Shown: positions 31,649 through 40,650, numbered from the stretch's first letter. The stretch: DNA of 64,000 nucleotides from CAVSQX01 sp963730225 (GCA_963730225.1 CAVSQX010000004.1:682001-746000); one strand, 5' to 3'. Notes: generated from the sequence alone by a model not told the origin. A program made the numbers and translations.

Positions 31649-32464
31649 TCAAACGGATTGGGTGAACAAGGCTCCGATGGCTCCGGCGGTGCGCACCAGA
31701 CCATGTTGCCAACCCGGCAAATGCTTTTCGGCGTACTTCTGTCGATCGTTACGCAGAATCCGCACGAGATGCGGGGCGATCCCCTTTCCGCCGGGCCATC
31801 CGGCGTGCGTCACCTGCACATCCTTGCTGATGAGCAATCGCAGTTGCTTGGCGTGCATGCGGGCGCAGAAATCGGTATCGCCGAAGAAAAGAAAAAACCG
31901 TTCATCGAACGACCCGACGGCCGAGAGCAGGTTTCGATTCAGTGCGACGCAGACAAATCGTGCCCACTGATTTTCGGCCAGATGATCGAGCGAGGGCGCA
32001 TGGCAATGCAGCCCGCCGCCGGAAAAAATCGCGCCCGACATCGCCGACATCAGCCCGGGCAGCGTGCCGACCATGGGCTGAGGCTCGGAATCGACGCCGA
32101 CGATGTTTGGGAGCATCGCCGCGGTTTTTCTACTCTCGGCTTCGCGGAGTTGGTCGGCCAATTCGGCCAGGTTGTGAACGTCGGTCAGGATGTCGGCGTG
32201 AGCGACGACGACGATGTCGCCTTCGGCCTGGTCGATTCCATGGTTCGCGGCCGCCCAGAATCCGCGGTTGTCATCTCGCTGAACGATTCGGACGCCGTGA
32301 TGCTGGGCCCGCGCCGCTTCCAGGCTGGAATCGAACGAGGCGTTGTCGACGATGATCAACTCGCTGTTGGTCGCTTCTTCCATGCGAAGCGATTTGATCA
32401 GCGTCAGCAGCGCCGCCTGGGCGTTGAAGTTCACCACGACGATCGAGTTGGAAATTCCGGCCAA
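31649..32464 (-). CDS. Family 2 glycosyltransferase
   Basis: About 271 residues. 'SNSIVVVNFNAQAALLTLIK' and 'NSELIIVDNASFDSSLEAA' form the nucleotide-sugar-binding start of a GT-A fold. 'DDNRGFWAAANHGIDQAEGD' with the following 'IVVVAHAD' and 'ERFFLFFGDTDFCARM' match the rhamnosyl/mannosyl-transferase branch. A frame from ATG 32563 would overlap the start of the divergent folE, so I prefer the TTG at 32464, which has GGAAGG seven bases upstream. Predicted to act in surface polysaccharide assembly; the sugar is unknown. Confidence 0.82.
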   Translation of the reverse strand: MAGISNSIVVVNFNAQAALLTLIKSLRMEEATNSELIIVDNASFDSSLEAARAQHHGVRIVQRDDNRGFWAAANHGIDQAEGDIVVVAHADILTDVHNLAELADQLREAESRKTAAMLPNIVGVDSEPQPMVGTLPGLMSAMSGAIFSGGGLHCHAPSLDHLAENQWARFVCVALNRNLLSAVGSFDERFFLFFGDTDFCARMHAKQLRLLISKDVQVTHAGWPGGKGIAPHLVRILRNDRQKYAEKHLPGWQHGLVRTAGAIGALFTQSV

Positions 32465-32504
32465 ACGGCAATCCTTCCGGCGAAAAGGCGAGCGCTGGCC
32501 AAAT

Positions 32505-32535
32505 TTTACCTGTCGGCGGGGCCTTTGCCTATAAT
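32505..32535 (+). promoter_or_regulatory. Sigma-70-type promoter for folE
   Basis: A perfect TATAAT at 32530-32535 lies 26 bp before the folE ATG. The best -35 is TTTACC at 32505-32510 (19-bp spacer) with four matches to TTGACA, so the -10 carries most of the support. Confidence 0.5.
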
Positions 32536-32561
32536 CGGCATCGAAGCGGAAGAACCAAGCC

Positions 32562-33188
32562 ATGCCGATTCAACGTGGAACCAATCATCGTATTCGTCGC
32601 CTCGCACAGGCCGACGTCGATCTGCCGCGCATCGAGCGGGCGGTGCGCGAGATTCTGGTGGCGGTCGGCGAGAATCCGGATCGGGAGGGATTGGTAAAAA
32701 CTCCGGCGCGCGTGGCGCGGGCGTACGCGGAGATGATGTCGGGCCTGCGCGAAGACCCCAAGCTGCATCTGCGGACGGTTTTTCACGAGTGCTACGATGA
32801 GATCGTGGTGCTGCGCGATATTCCGTTTCATTCGATATGCGAGCACCATCTGCTGCCGTTCATCGGCCGGGCGCACGTGGCGTATCTGCCGGATGGGAAA
32901 GTCGTGGGCCTGAGCAAATTGGCGCGATTGGTCGATGGATTTGCGCGGCGGCCGCAGGTGCAGGAGCGGCTGACGATGCAGATCGCCGATGCGCTGATGG
33001 AACAGCTTAACCCGCAGGGAGCGGCGTGCGTCATCGAGGCGGTGCACAGTTGCATGACGATTCGCGGCGTCAAGAAGCCGGGCAGCACGATGGTGACCAG
33101 CGCGATTCGAGGGGTTTTCCGAGATAGCTATTCCAGCCGCGCCGAGATGCTGGCGCTGATGCGGGTTTCGGCCTCCAATCGCCCATGA
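32562..33188 (+). CDS. folE: GTP cyclohydrolase I
   Basis: Opens GTP to 7,8-dihydroneopterin triphosphate, the first step of folate and related pterin or queuosine synthesis. 208 residues. 'VGENPDREGLVKTPARVARA' starts the catalytic domain. 'IPFHSICEHHLLPFIGRAHV' supplies a zinc Cys and His pair, 'VGLSKLARLVDGFARRPQVQ' is diagnostic, and 'AVHSCMTIRGVKKPGS' supplies the second zinc Cys. Complete and in one frame. The stop overlaps the next gene by four bases. Confidence 0.97.
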   Translation: MPIQRGTNHRIRRLAQADVDLPRIERAVREILVAVGENPDREGLVKTPARVARAYAEMMSGLREDPKLHLRTVFHECYDEIVVLRDIPFHSICEHHLLPFIGRAHVAYLPDGKVVGLSKLARLVDGFARRPQVQERLTMQIADALMEQLNPQGAACVIEAVHSCMTIRGVKKPGSTMVTSAIRGVFRDSYSSRAEMLALMRVSASNRP

Positions 33189-34879
33189 TTCGCAAACCTC
33201 CCCCACGGGCGGTGGTGATGGCGCTGCTGCTGGCGGGCGTCGGTGGATGGATTGTGCTGTTTGGGGGGAACTGGAATGTCTTTCTGACGGCGGGGCCGTG
33301 GGGTTGGCGGGCGCTGGCTGCGGTCGCGGCGGCGGCGGGCGGCCTGGGGATTCTCCTCCGTCGGACCCGATTCCAAAGCCCAAAAATAGCGGGTTGGACG
33401 AGCGTGGCCGCGGGAGCGATTGCGGCAGTTTACCTTCTGATCACCGCTGCCGGGCAACATCGATTGTTCGTTCCGTATCTCCACGATGAATTCAGCTATC
33501 TGATTCAGGCCCACCAACTGGCGCAGGGTCGACTGTGGATGCCGGCGCATCCGCTGGGGGAATTTTTTGATTCGTTTCAATTGCTCGTCCGACCGGTTTA
33601 CGCTTCGATTTATTTTCCCGGCACCGCACTGATGCACGTTCCGGGTATCTGGCTGCATCTGCCGCCGTGGGTCAGTTCGTTGGCGATCGCCGGCGTGGTG
33701 GTGGGTTTGCTGCATCGCATCACGGCGGAGTTGCTCGATCCGCTGGCGGCGTGGCTGGCGGCGTTGCTGTTGATTTGCTGCCCGATGTTTCGCGCCCTGT
33801 CGCTGATGACGATGAGCCAGCTTCCGTTGCTGCTGTGCGGACTGCTGGCCATTTTTGCGTGGATGCGCTGGCGGAAAAGCGAGCGCATTTTCTGGGTCGT
33901 CGTTGTGGGAGCGTCGCTCGGGCTGGCGGCGATCACTCGGCCGGTGGATGCGATCTGTTTTGGAATGCCGATTTTTATCGCCTTGATGGTGCGAAAACAT
34001 CGCGTAAAAAACATCGGCGTCGCGGTGCTTTCGGCGCTGCCGTTTTTGGGCGTTCAACTGATCGCCAATCACGGGATCACCGGGCGATGGCTGGAAACGC
34101 CGTTTCGCTTCTACGCCGATCGGGATTATCCGGGAACCTCATTCGGGTTTCATCCGTACGATGCTTCGCTTCGCCCGGCTTCTGATTTGCTGCAGAAACA
34201 GAAGCTTTACACAGAAATCACGCGGCCGCTGATTGAACGGCATCAGCCGCAATTTGCGGGGCAACTGGCGTATTTTCGGTCGCGGTTGACGCTGAGCCAG
34301 GTCGCGGCGACGCCGTTTCCGTTGCTGGCGATTCTGCTGTTGCCGGCGTTGCGAAAGGTTCGTCCCGACCGCTGGATCGTGCTGGCGGTTTTGCCGTTGT
34401 TCGTGGGGCTTTACCTGTTTTACGTTTACTTTCTTCCGCACTATGTGATCACGGCGGCGCCAGCGATCATTCTGGGAATACTGATCGGCGGCGAGCAAAT
34501 CAGCACTGCTTTCCCGGCGGCGAAATCCGGGCTCGTGCTGTTCATCGTTATTCTCGCCGTGCTGTCGCTGCCGCAGTTTGATGCGGGGATGTCGGATGAG
34601 ATGTTTGATGCGCCGCTGATGCGGAGCGTTGATTCGAAGTTTGCCGCGCTGCCGCGGACGCCGGCCGTGGTGCTGTTTCGATACAGTTCGACCCGCAACG
34701 TGGATGAAGAGCCGGTTTACAACGCCGATGTCGCCTGGCCGGACGACGCTGTGATCATTCGGGCTCACGATCTGGGCGATCGAAACGGTCGGATTTTTCG
34801 GTATTATCCCGATCGTCGGTTTTACCTGTTCGACGAAGCGGATAATTCCCTGCGCGAACTTGGCGTGACGCGGCGTTGA
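33185..34879 (+). CDS. GT-C-type membrane glycosyltransferase (PMT/ArnT-like)
   Basis: 564 residues with about ten hydrophobic segments. Between the early membrane segments sits 'FVPYLHDEFSYLIQAHQLAQ' followed by 'GRLWMPAHPL', the acidic loop-1 motif and downstream signature of GT39/GT83-like polyprenyl-phosphate-sugar transferases. 'LGLAAITRPVDAICFGMP' is also typical. The C-terminal 120 residues are soluble. It overlaps folE by ATGA, so translation is coupled though function looks unrelated. Likely transfers a sugar from a lipid carrier to a protein or envelope polymer. Confidence 0.8.
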   Translation: MIRKPPPRAVVMALLLAGVGGWIVLFGGNWNVFLTAGPWGWRALAAVAAAAGGLGILLRRTRFQSPKIAGWTSVAAGAIAAVYLLITAAGQHRLFVPYLHDEFSYLIQAHQLAQGRLWMPAHPLGEFFDSFQLLVRPVYASIYFPGTALMHVPGIWLHLPPWVSSLAIAGVVVGLLHRITAELLDPLAAWLAALLLICCPMFRALSLMTMSQLPLLLCGLLAIFAWMRWRKSERIFWVVVVGASLGLAAITRPVDAICFGMPIFIALMVRKHRVKNIGVAVLSALPFLGVQLIANHGITGRWLETPFRFYADRDYPGTSFGFHPYDASLRPASDLLQKQKLYTEITRPLIERHQPQFAGQLAYFRSRLTLSQVAATPFPLLAILLLPALRKVRPDRWIVLAVLPLFVGLYLFYVYFLPHYVITAAPAIILGILIGGEQISTAFPAAKSGLVLFIVILAVLSLPQFDAGMSDEMFDAPLMRSVDSKFAALPRTPAVVLFRYSSTRNVDEEPVYNADVAWPDDAVIIRAHDLGDRNGRIFRYYPDRRFYLFDEADNSLRELGVTRR

Positions 34880-34894
34880 TGTGCGGTCTATAAT
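34865..34894 (+). promoter_or_regulatory. Sigma-70-type promoter for the TPR-YggX gene
   Basis: A perfect TATAAT at 34889-34894 is preceded with an 18-bp spacer by GTGACG (34865-34870, four matches to TTGACA), inside the end of the preceding gene. The ATG at 34921 follows an AAAGGAG site at 34907-34913. Confidence 0.5.
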
Positions 34895-34920
34895 TCGCTG
34901 AGTTGCAAAGGAGTTTTTCG

Positions 34921-35529
34921 ATGGCGGCAAACCGCGAACGGATTGAACAGTTCCGCAAAATGGCCGAGGCGGATCCCAAGAACGAAATGGGACATTTCTC
35001 GCTTGGCCGCGAGTTGCTGGAAGCGGGTGAGTACGAATCGGCGACCGCGTCGCTGCGGCGGGTGATCGAACTGAATCCGAATATCGCCAAGGCGTATCAA
35101 TTTCTGGGTTCGGCGTTGCTGAAACAGAACCATCGGGATGCCGCCATCGGGATTCTAACGGACGGGGTGAAAACCGCCGACGCCCGCGGGGATCTTCAGC
35201 CGCGCGATGAAATGATCGAGATGCTCAAGCAATTGAACGCCCCGCTGCCGGCGCTGTCGGGCAAATCGGCGGCGATGAATGTCGGCCAGGGCGAAGTGCT
35301 GTGCCGGCGCTGCGGGAAGAGCGGTCCAAAGCTGGTCAAGCCGCCGTTTTCAAATGCCTTCGGCCAGCAGATTTTCGATCACATCTGCGTGCCGTGCTGG
35401 CGAGAAGCGATCGGGCTGGGGACGAAGGTAATCAACGAGTTGCGGCTGCCGATGTCCGATCCGCAGGCCCAGAAAGTGTGGGATCAGCATATCCGGGAAT
35501 TCCTGAACCTGACTGATCTGCCGCGGTAA
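34921..35529 (+). CDS. TPR protein fused to a YggX-like Fe(II)-trafficking domain
   Basis: 202 residues. The N-terminal half carries two to three TPR motifs ('NEMGHFSLGRELLEAGEYES', then 'IAKAYQFLGSALLKQNHRDA'). The C-terminal ~80 residues match the YggX family: 'VLCRRCGKSGPKLVKPPF' then 'FGQQIFDHICVPCWREA' and the helical 'QAQKVWDQHIREFLNL'. In enterobacteria YggX is a separate ~90-residue protein linked to iron handling and protection of Fe-S enzymes. It has one N-terminal Cys; here there are two CxxC pairs (CRRC, CVPC) that could bind a metal. The fusion suggests a scaffolded iron or Fe-S role. Confidence 0.8.
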   Translation: MAANRERIEQFRKMAEADPKNEMGHFSLGRELLEAGEYESATASLRRVIELNPNIAKAYQFLGSALLKQNHRDAAIGILTDGVKTADARGDLQPRDEMIEMLKQLNAPLPALSGKSAAMNVGQGEVLCRRCGKSGPKLVKPPFSNAFGQQIFDHICVPCWREAIGLGTKVINELRLPMSDPQAQKVWDQHIREFLNLTDLPR

Positions 35530-35554
35530 TGGGCGGCGTGGGAAACGATTTTTC

Positions 35555-35590
35555 TTGACGCGGCGCGCGGGCCGCGCGCAGAATGCTTGC
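35555..35590 (+). promoter_or_regulatory. Promoter/operator of the HicB-like gene
   Basis: TTGACG (35555-35560) and CAGAAT (35579-35584) are spaced 18 bp and flank a GC palindrome GCGCGCGGGCCGCGCGC (35563-35579, seven-base arms, three-base loop). The ATG at 35591 is only six bases after the -10, so a transcript from here would be leaderless. A palindrome in the spacer is a good operator position for an autoregulating antitoxin. Confidence 0.4.
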
Positions 35591-35842
35591 ATGTTGCAGC
35601 GATACCACACCATCATCAAGCCACAGGCGAAAGGGCGATACGTCGGCTGGGTTGAAGAGATTCCCGGCGCGATGACTCAAGGCGAATCGCTGGAAGAATG
35701 CCGCAAACGGCTGCGGGACGCGCTGGAGCTGATGGTCGAGACGAATCGACAGGAAGCGCGGCTCGGGCTGAATCCGGGATGCATCCAGGAGTGCATCGAG
35801 ATTGATGTCGCGGAACAGAGCGGCGGCCATTATCCGGCTTGA
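35591..35842 (+). CDS. HicB-like protein without HicA
   Basis: 83 residues. 'YHTIIKPQAKGRYVGWVEEI' followed by 'PGAMTQGESLEECRKRLRDA' is the HicB-like RNase-H-type fold that serves as antitoxin to HicA. A C-terminal DNA-binding part is not obvious in the remaining ~30 residues. No HicA gene lies on either side: upstream is the TPR-YggX gene and downstream a convergent gene whose end overlaps this one by 13 bp. Likely an orphan with another role or a remnant. Confidence 0.75.
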   Translation: MLQRYHTIIKPQAKGRYVGWVEEIPGAMTQGESLEECRKRLRDALELMVETNRQEARLGLNPGCIQECIEIDVAEQSGGHYPA

Positions 35843-37194
35843 TCCGCAGCCGGCTGCGATGTCGGCGGCGCGACCGGCGCCTGGGCCAGGTCCAACGGCG
35901 TTCCCTCGGGGCCGATCATCCGCTGAATGTGCGTGGTCCATTGCGTCGCCGGCTGATCCTGAAGCGATCGGGCGGTCTGTCGCATCGAATCCATCTGCGA
36001 GGTTAACTGAGCCAGTTCCTGCCGCTCACGCTGATCGTCCTGCTGCAAATTAAAATAAATCGGTGGATAGGCGACCGGCAAATAAGCACCGGAGTTGGGA
36101 TCGCGCACATAGCTGGTGGATTCGATCAGATGCATTTGACTTTCGGCGTCGCGAATTTGCTGGCTGAGCTGATCGGCTCTGGCCTTGAGTTGATCGAACT
36201 GCCCGGACATCTGATCCAATTGTGATTTGGCTTGCTGCTGCTGCCGGGCGATCTGCTGCAGCTCATCGTCGGTCACCCACAAGGCGCCGTAACGGTGCCA
36301 GCCCTGGGCGGCCATGAGCCGGCCAAGCCGCTCGTCCTGATCGGCAAAATCCCGCGCCGTCTTCTGGGCGACTTTGCTGTCGCGATATTCCCGGGGAAGA
36401 TCCTGAAGCGCGACGACGACGTTGTCCAGAATTTCCTTGTTCAACGGCGAGGCGGCCATGGCGGCGTCGTAGCTTGCGATCGACGCCAGGAATTGGTGCT
36501 GCCGCCATTCGACCACGGCCAGATTGTTCAACGTCGGTGCATGCCCCGGCATCAGGCCGCTGAGCAGATCCAGGGATTTCCTGGCTTCCAGGGCGTGATC
36601 CTGCCCGAAGCGCACCAGCGCCATCAGATACAACGCCGAAACATTTTCCGGATCGTGCTCGAGCGCTTCGGCCAATATCGGATCGGCGTCCTTGGCGCGG
36701 CCCTGCTTGAGCAACTGGCGTGAAAAATCGGCCATGGCGTTGGCGTGATCGCGCAGCTGATCGCGCTGTTGCGGCAAGAGCCACTTGTTGTCGAACTTCA
36801 CCATGTGCTGATCGAGCCGATCCTGCCAGACGGCCAAATCTTTACGGGCCAGGGCCGTGGCGGCCGGATCGGTGATCTGGCCGAGAAACCGCTGATAGCG
36901 CGCGATGGCCTTGGCGGGATCGGTGATGCTGTCCAGCGAACGTCGCAGGGAACCGAGGCGCTCGGCGGCCTGCTGCGGGCTTTGGTCGGTTGACGAACTC
37001 AGCTCGATCGCCTTGACCTGATCGGCCGAGACATGAGTCGCAGCACCGTTGCGGAAAACCATCCATCCGTCGCCCGCGCTTTGGATGGCGCCCTGCAATT
37101 GCGTGCCGTCTTTGAGATAGATGATATCGGCTGCTCCCGCCGAGCTGGCCGCAGCCAGAATCGATGCGAGAATCCAAATGGTCAGGCGTTTCAT
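35830..37194 (-). CDS. Exported TPR-containing protein
   Basis: 454 residues with a signal peptide (MKRLTIWILASILAAASSAG before AADII). An SH3-like stretch 'IIYLKDGTQLQGAIQSAGDG' follows, as in planctomycete envelope proteins. A helical TPR array runs near residues 135-255 ('PILAEALEHDPENVSALYLM', 'PTLNNLAVVEWRQHQFLASI'). A coiled coil sits near 310-345 ('QQQQAKSQLDQMSGQFDQL') and a Pro/Ala-rich tail ends the protein. It is a likely periplasmic scaffold; no enzymatic motif is visible. It is last in a minus-strand group after opgC-like, ribF and nrnA. Confidence 0.75.
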   Translation of the reverse strand: MKRLTIWILASILAAASSAGAADIIYLKDGTQLQGAIQSAGDGWMVFRNGAATHVSADQVKAIELSSSTDQSPQQAAERLGSLRRSLDSITDPAKAIARYQRFLGQITDPAATALARKDLAVWQDRLDQHMVKFDNKWLLPQQRDQLRDHANAMADFSRQLLKQGRAKDADPILAEALEHDPENVSALYLMALVRFGQDHALEARKSLDLLSGLMPGHAPTLNNLAVVEWRQHQFLASIASYDAAMAASPLNKEILDNVVVALQDLPREYRDSKVAQKTARDFADQDERLGRLMAAQGWHRYGALWVTDDELQQIARQQQQAKSQLDQMSGQFDQLKARADQLSQQIRDAESQMHLIESTSYVRDPNSGAYLPVAYPPIYFNLQQDDQRERQELAQLTSQMDSMRQTARSLQDQPATQWTTHIQRMIGPEGTPLDLAQAPVAPPTSQPAADQAG

Positions 37195-37224
37195 CGAACA
37201 CCTCCCGCCCCTCGGGATGAACCA

Positions 37225-38205
37225 TTATATAGCGGCAATCATTTCCGAAACCACCTTATTGTGCACGTCATGGAGCGTGCCGGCGATCTTCAATCCGGCG
37301 GCCCGGGCGTGGCCGCCCCCGCCAAATCGCTCGGCAAAACGGGCTACATCCACCTGCCCCTTGCTTCGCAGGCTCACTCGAATGGGGCTGCCGTCGGTGG
37401 GCTCGACAAAAAACAGCGACACCTGCACCGCTCGAATCTGCAAGGGAATATTGATCAGGTTCTCGGTGTCGGCCATATCGGCGGCGGTCTGCAGGAAATC
37501 GGCGTTTTGCAATCGCATGACCGCCAAGCGTCCATCGGCCAAAAGCTCCAGGGAATTGAGTGCCCGGGTTTGCAGCAGCAGACGGACCGCGCGCTCGTTT
37601 TGATACAGCAATTGATAAAGCCGATCGGTATCCAGCCCCGCTTCCATCAAATTCGCCGCCAGCCGCAGAGTCCTGGGCCGAGTGTTGGAGAATTGGAACC
37701 AGCCGGTGTCGGAGGCGATCGCCACGAACAGAGCTGATGCGATCAGCGGAGTGATCGGCACGTCCCAAGCCTGGAGCAATTCCGCCACCATCTCCCCCGC
37801 CGCGGCCGCCGACGTGTCCACCCATTTTGCGTCGGCCCAGTTTTCCTGAGTGAGGTGATGATCGATCACGACCTTCGGCCCCGCCCACGACTTGGTTCGA
37901 TCGGCCAAACCGGGCAACTGCGACCAGGTTCCGGTATCGACCACGAGCAGCGCATCGAAAGAATCCAGGTCGACGCTGGCCAATCCGATGGAACATGGAA
38001 CGTCCGATTCCTGAAGCACGAACTCGTATTTGGCCGGCAGTTCGCTGAGCAGCAGGACGTGCGAGTCGATCTGTTTGGCCCGCAACGCCAGCACCATCGC
38101 CGCCGACGCCCCGATCGCGTCGCCGTCGGGCCGAACGTGCGTCGTCACCAGCACACGACGACACCTGCGCAGCCGATCGAGAACCGAATGCAGTGATTCA
38201 TTCAT
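37225..38205 (-). CDS. nrnA: DHH/DHHA1 phosphoesterase, NrnA-like
   Basis: 326 residues from ATG 38205. Degrades short oligoribonucleotides and/or 3'-phosphoadenosine phosphate in known relatives. Motifs: 'VLVTTHVRPDGDAIGASAAM' (first metal site), 'ALLVVDTGTWSQLPGL', 'KVVIDHHLTQENW' (DHH), 'LFVAIASDTGWFQFSN' and 'FGGGGHARAAGLKIAG' of the DHHA1 domain. It is in one open frame with the ribF sequence upstream and looks like the C-terminal half of a fusion, but its own start overlaps a ribF stop in the repaired frame by ATGA. The separate-gene reading is preferred. Confidence 0.88.
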   Translation of the reverse strand: MNESLHSVLDRLRRCRRVLVTTHVRPDGDAIGASAAMVLALRAKQIDSHVLLLSELPAKYEFVLQESDVPCSIGLASVDLDSFDALLVVDTGTWSQLPGLADRTKSWAGPKVVIDHHLTQENWADAKWVDTSAAAAGEMVAELLQAWDVPITPLIASALFVAIASDTGWFQFSNTRPRTLRLAANLMEAGLDTDRLYQLLYQNERAVRLLLQTRALNSLELLADGRLAVMRLQNADFLQTAADMADTENLINIPLQIRAVQVSLFFVEPTDGSPIRVSLRSKGQVDVARFAERFGGGGHARAAGLKIAGTLHDVHNKVVSEMIAAI

Positions 38206-39165
38206 GAAGACAATTTTCCAATGGGAATGCTGGCGTCGATGCGCCAGCGATCGCGCGTTCGGCTTAGATCCAATCCGATCTCCCTCTTCGAGCGCCACGA
38301 CATCGGAGAATCTTCGTTGGTCTCTGATCCAGTCTTTCATCTCGACGCGCAGCACACGGCCATACAAATCTCCCGAGAAGCCAAGCAGATGAACTTCGAC
38401 TTGGCGTTGATTGCTTCCGAACGTGGCCATCGTTCCGATGCTGATCGCGGCCGGATATGCAATTCCGTCAACTTCGCATCGACCGACGTAAACGCCGTCT
38501 CCGGGAATCAGCTGAGCGCCACAATCGAGATTTGCGGTGGGCACGCCCAGGTCCTTGCCGCGCTGAAATCCGCGGACGACGCGGCCCTGGAGAAGAAACG
38601 CGCTGCCCAAGCAGATGGCGGCATCGCGGGCTCGCCCGTGCAGGAGCAGCCATCGAATCAGCGAACTGCTGACGGTGACGATTTGCAAATCCAGCAGGGC
38701 GACGCGAAGCGGCGTGGCGACGCGAATCTGAACAGCCGATTCCTGTGCCCAGAGTTTCAACTGCGTGATCGAACCGGCCCGTCCCTTGCCGAAGCCAAAC
38801 GACTCGCCCTCGACCAGAAATTCGGGCCGAACGTCGTCGCGCAGAATTCGCCAGAATTGCTCGGCTGACAGATTCATCACCTCGCTGGTTGGCGGGAGCA
38901 CGACCAGATGATCGACGCCGGCCGAATCGAGAAGTTCCTGTTTCAGGGGGAAAGGGGTGAGCTGCGGGGGCACGGCGTCGGGCCGAAGCGCGGTCAGGGG
39001 ATGGGGTTCAAAGGTCGCGACGGCGGTCGGGCCGGTCGGGCGGAGGCGGCGCAACAGTTCAAGAATCTCTCGATGCCCGCGGTGAACGCCGTCAAAATTC
39101 CCGATGGAAAGCGCCGAGCCCGGCGGAATCTGACGCAGCCCCGCGATGCCGTGATGCACTTGCAT
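38202..39165 (-). CDS. ribF: Bifunctional riboflavin kinase/FAD synthetase (frame disrupted near the 3' end)
   Basis: Makes FMN and FAD from riboflavin. The N-terminal adenylyltransferase domain starts 'ALSIGNFDGVHRGHREILEL'. The C-terminal kinase domain has 'VVRGFQRGKDLGVPTANLDC' with the PTAN motif, and 'LYGRVLRVEMKDWIRDQRRF'. As printed, the frame runs on into nrnA. Skipping one G at about 38283 (GAGGGAG) gives the expected tail 'EEIGLDLSRTRDRWR' and a stop at 38202 overlapping the nrnA start. The repaired length is 320 residues, normal for RibF. The ATG directly follows the stop of the OpgC-like gene. Confidence 0.92.
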
Positions 39166-40464
39166 TCAGACGGTCATCATATCCGTCGGAGCGGCCAGAT
39201 CGAAGCCCGGGATGGAATCGCCGTCGTCGGCGTGCTGAATCGGATCGACGCTGGGAGTAACGGGGGGCGGCGGGAAAAGTCGAGCGGAAATCACGACGGC
39301 TAGCATCGCAGTCGCGGCTCCCCATGGCAGCAACGTCCAACGCCGGGAGATGCCGAATCGCACCGGCTCGCGCCGGTCGTTCCAATCCAGCAATCGAGCA
39401 ACGCCCCAGCAGGCGACGATGGCGGGGATGGCCAGGAGCATCTGCCAGGCGCCCCATTCCTTGGTATGCCAGGCCAGCAACCCGAGCAATCCGACGACCC
39501 AGACATGAGCGACATAAACCGCCAGGGTTCGCCGCCCCACGGTGTTGGCCAGGGCCACGGCTCGGCTGGCGGCGATGCGGTGCCACATCAGGTCGGTGGT
39601 GAAGATGACGGCGAAGATGAGGCCGAAATATCGCAGGGCTTCGCCGATCGACAGCGGAACCTTGGCGAAGACCAGCGGCAATTGCGGATGCGGCCAGCCG
39701 AAATCGCTGCGGAAATCAGCGGCCCAGAGTAGGATCGAGATGCTCCAGGCGGCCGCCGCAAGAGCGAATTTGGTTTTGCGCGACAGGGCGGTGTAGGCCG
39801 GCAGAACAGCGCCGAAGAGCGCGCCGGCGGTAAAGATCAACTGCCAGCGCAGCACGGGGAAATTCTGGTGAATCGGCGACGAAAGGGCCCAGGGATATTT
39901 CTGGCCGACGGCGAACAGAACAAGGCTGATGCTGGCCAGCACCCACCAGAGTCGCCGCTGGAGGAGCTCGAGCATCAACGGTGAGAAGGCCACGACGATG
40001 ACGTAGAGCAGCAGCAGATCGCCGCCTTCACGCAGGAACAAAACATCGCGGATGAGATTCCACAGCGGCGGAGCATCGGCGCGCATTCCCCGAATCAGAT
40101 CCAGGGCGACGAAACTGATGGAGGCGGCAAAGTGCACGCCGAGGATGTAGAGAGATCGCCGCAGAAGCGCGGGATACACCTTTCGGCGTCCACCGACTTT
40201 GGAGGCACGGGGGAGAAAAATTGCTCCGATGCTCAGGCCGGCGACGAAGACGAATCCGCCGGCGGCAAAGCGCGTGTATTCGCCGACGGTGCGTTGAATG
40301 ACGCCGAAATTCACACCGTCGTAGACGAGATGGACCAGGATCATGTCCAGCAGGCACAGGGCCCGCCAGAAATCGAGCCGGCCGTCGCGCTCGGCGCGCG
40401 GCAACGTTGAAACCGAAGTTTCTTCGTAACGGCGAACCGGTGCCGAGAGCGTGATTGGACTCAT
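39166..40464 (-). CDS. OpgC-like membrane acyltransferase
   Basis: 432 residues with about ten hydrophobic segments. 'DGRLDFWRALCLLDMILVHL' is the opening of OpgC/acyltransferase-3-like integral membrane proteins, with the candidate catalytic His at the end of the first membrane helix. 'YTRFAAGGFVFVAGLSIGAI' is also OpgC-like. In Proteobacteria OpgC succinylates osmoregulated periplasmic glucans. Here the acceptor is unknown. The stop TGA is immediately followed by the ATG of ribF, so the genes are co-transcribed. Confidence 0.78.
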   Translation of the reverse strand: MSPITLSAPVRRYEETSVSTLPRAERDGRLDFWRALCLLDMILVHLVYDGVNFGVIQRTVGEYTRFAAGGFVFVAGLSIGAIFLPRASKVGGRRKVYPALLRRSLYILGVHFAASISFVALDLIRGMRADAPPLWNLIRDVLFLREGGDLLLLYVIVVAFSPLMLELLQRRLWWVLASISLVLFAVGQKYPWALSSPIHQNFPVLRWQLIFTAGALFGAVLPAYTALSRKTKFALAAAAWSISILLWAADFRSDFGWPHPQLPLVFAKVPLSIGEALRYFGLIFAVIFTTDLMWHRIAASRAVALANTVGRRTLAVYVAHVWVVGLLGLLAWHTKEWGAWQMLLAIPAIVACWGVARLLDWNDRREPVRFGISRRWTLLPWGAATAMLAVVISARLFPPPPVTPSVDPIQHADDGDSIPGFDLAAPTDMMTV

Positions 40465-40650
40465 GATATTGAAATTATAGCGGCGGCCCGGCTGGAACGA
40501 CGGTTGGCCCCAATACCGTAGCCTGCAATGGCTTCATCGGCAAGGTACACCAATATTATTTTTGTTTTTAGGTTACCATGCCACGGATGGTGGATTGAAA
40601 ACGGCGGCGTTCCAATCCAAAATCCCCCGTCGAAAACCGAAGGAGCCTTC

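Noticed and set aside
31649..32563. ATG at 32563 as start of the glycosyltransferase
   Set aside because: It lies on top of the divergent folE start, and the added residues are not family-like; the TTG at 32464 has a good ribosome-binding site.
37225..39165. A genuine bifunctional RibF-NrnA enzyme
   Set aside because: Both halves have natural ends or starts once one base is removed, with an ATGA overlap.
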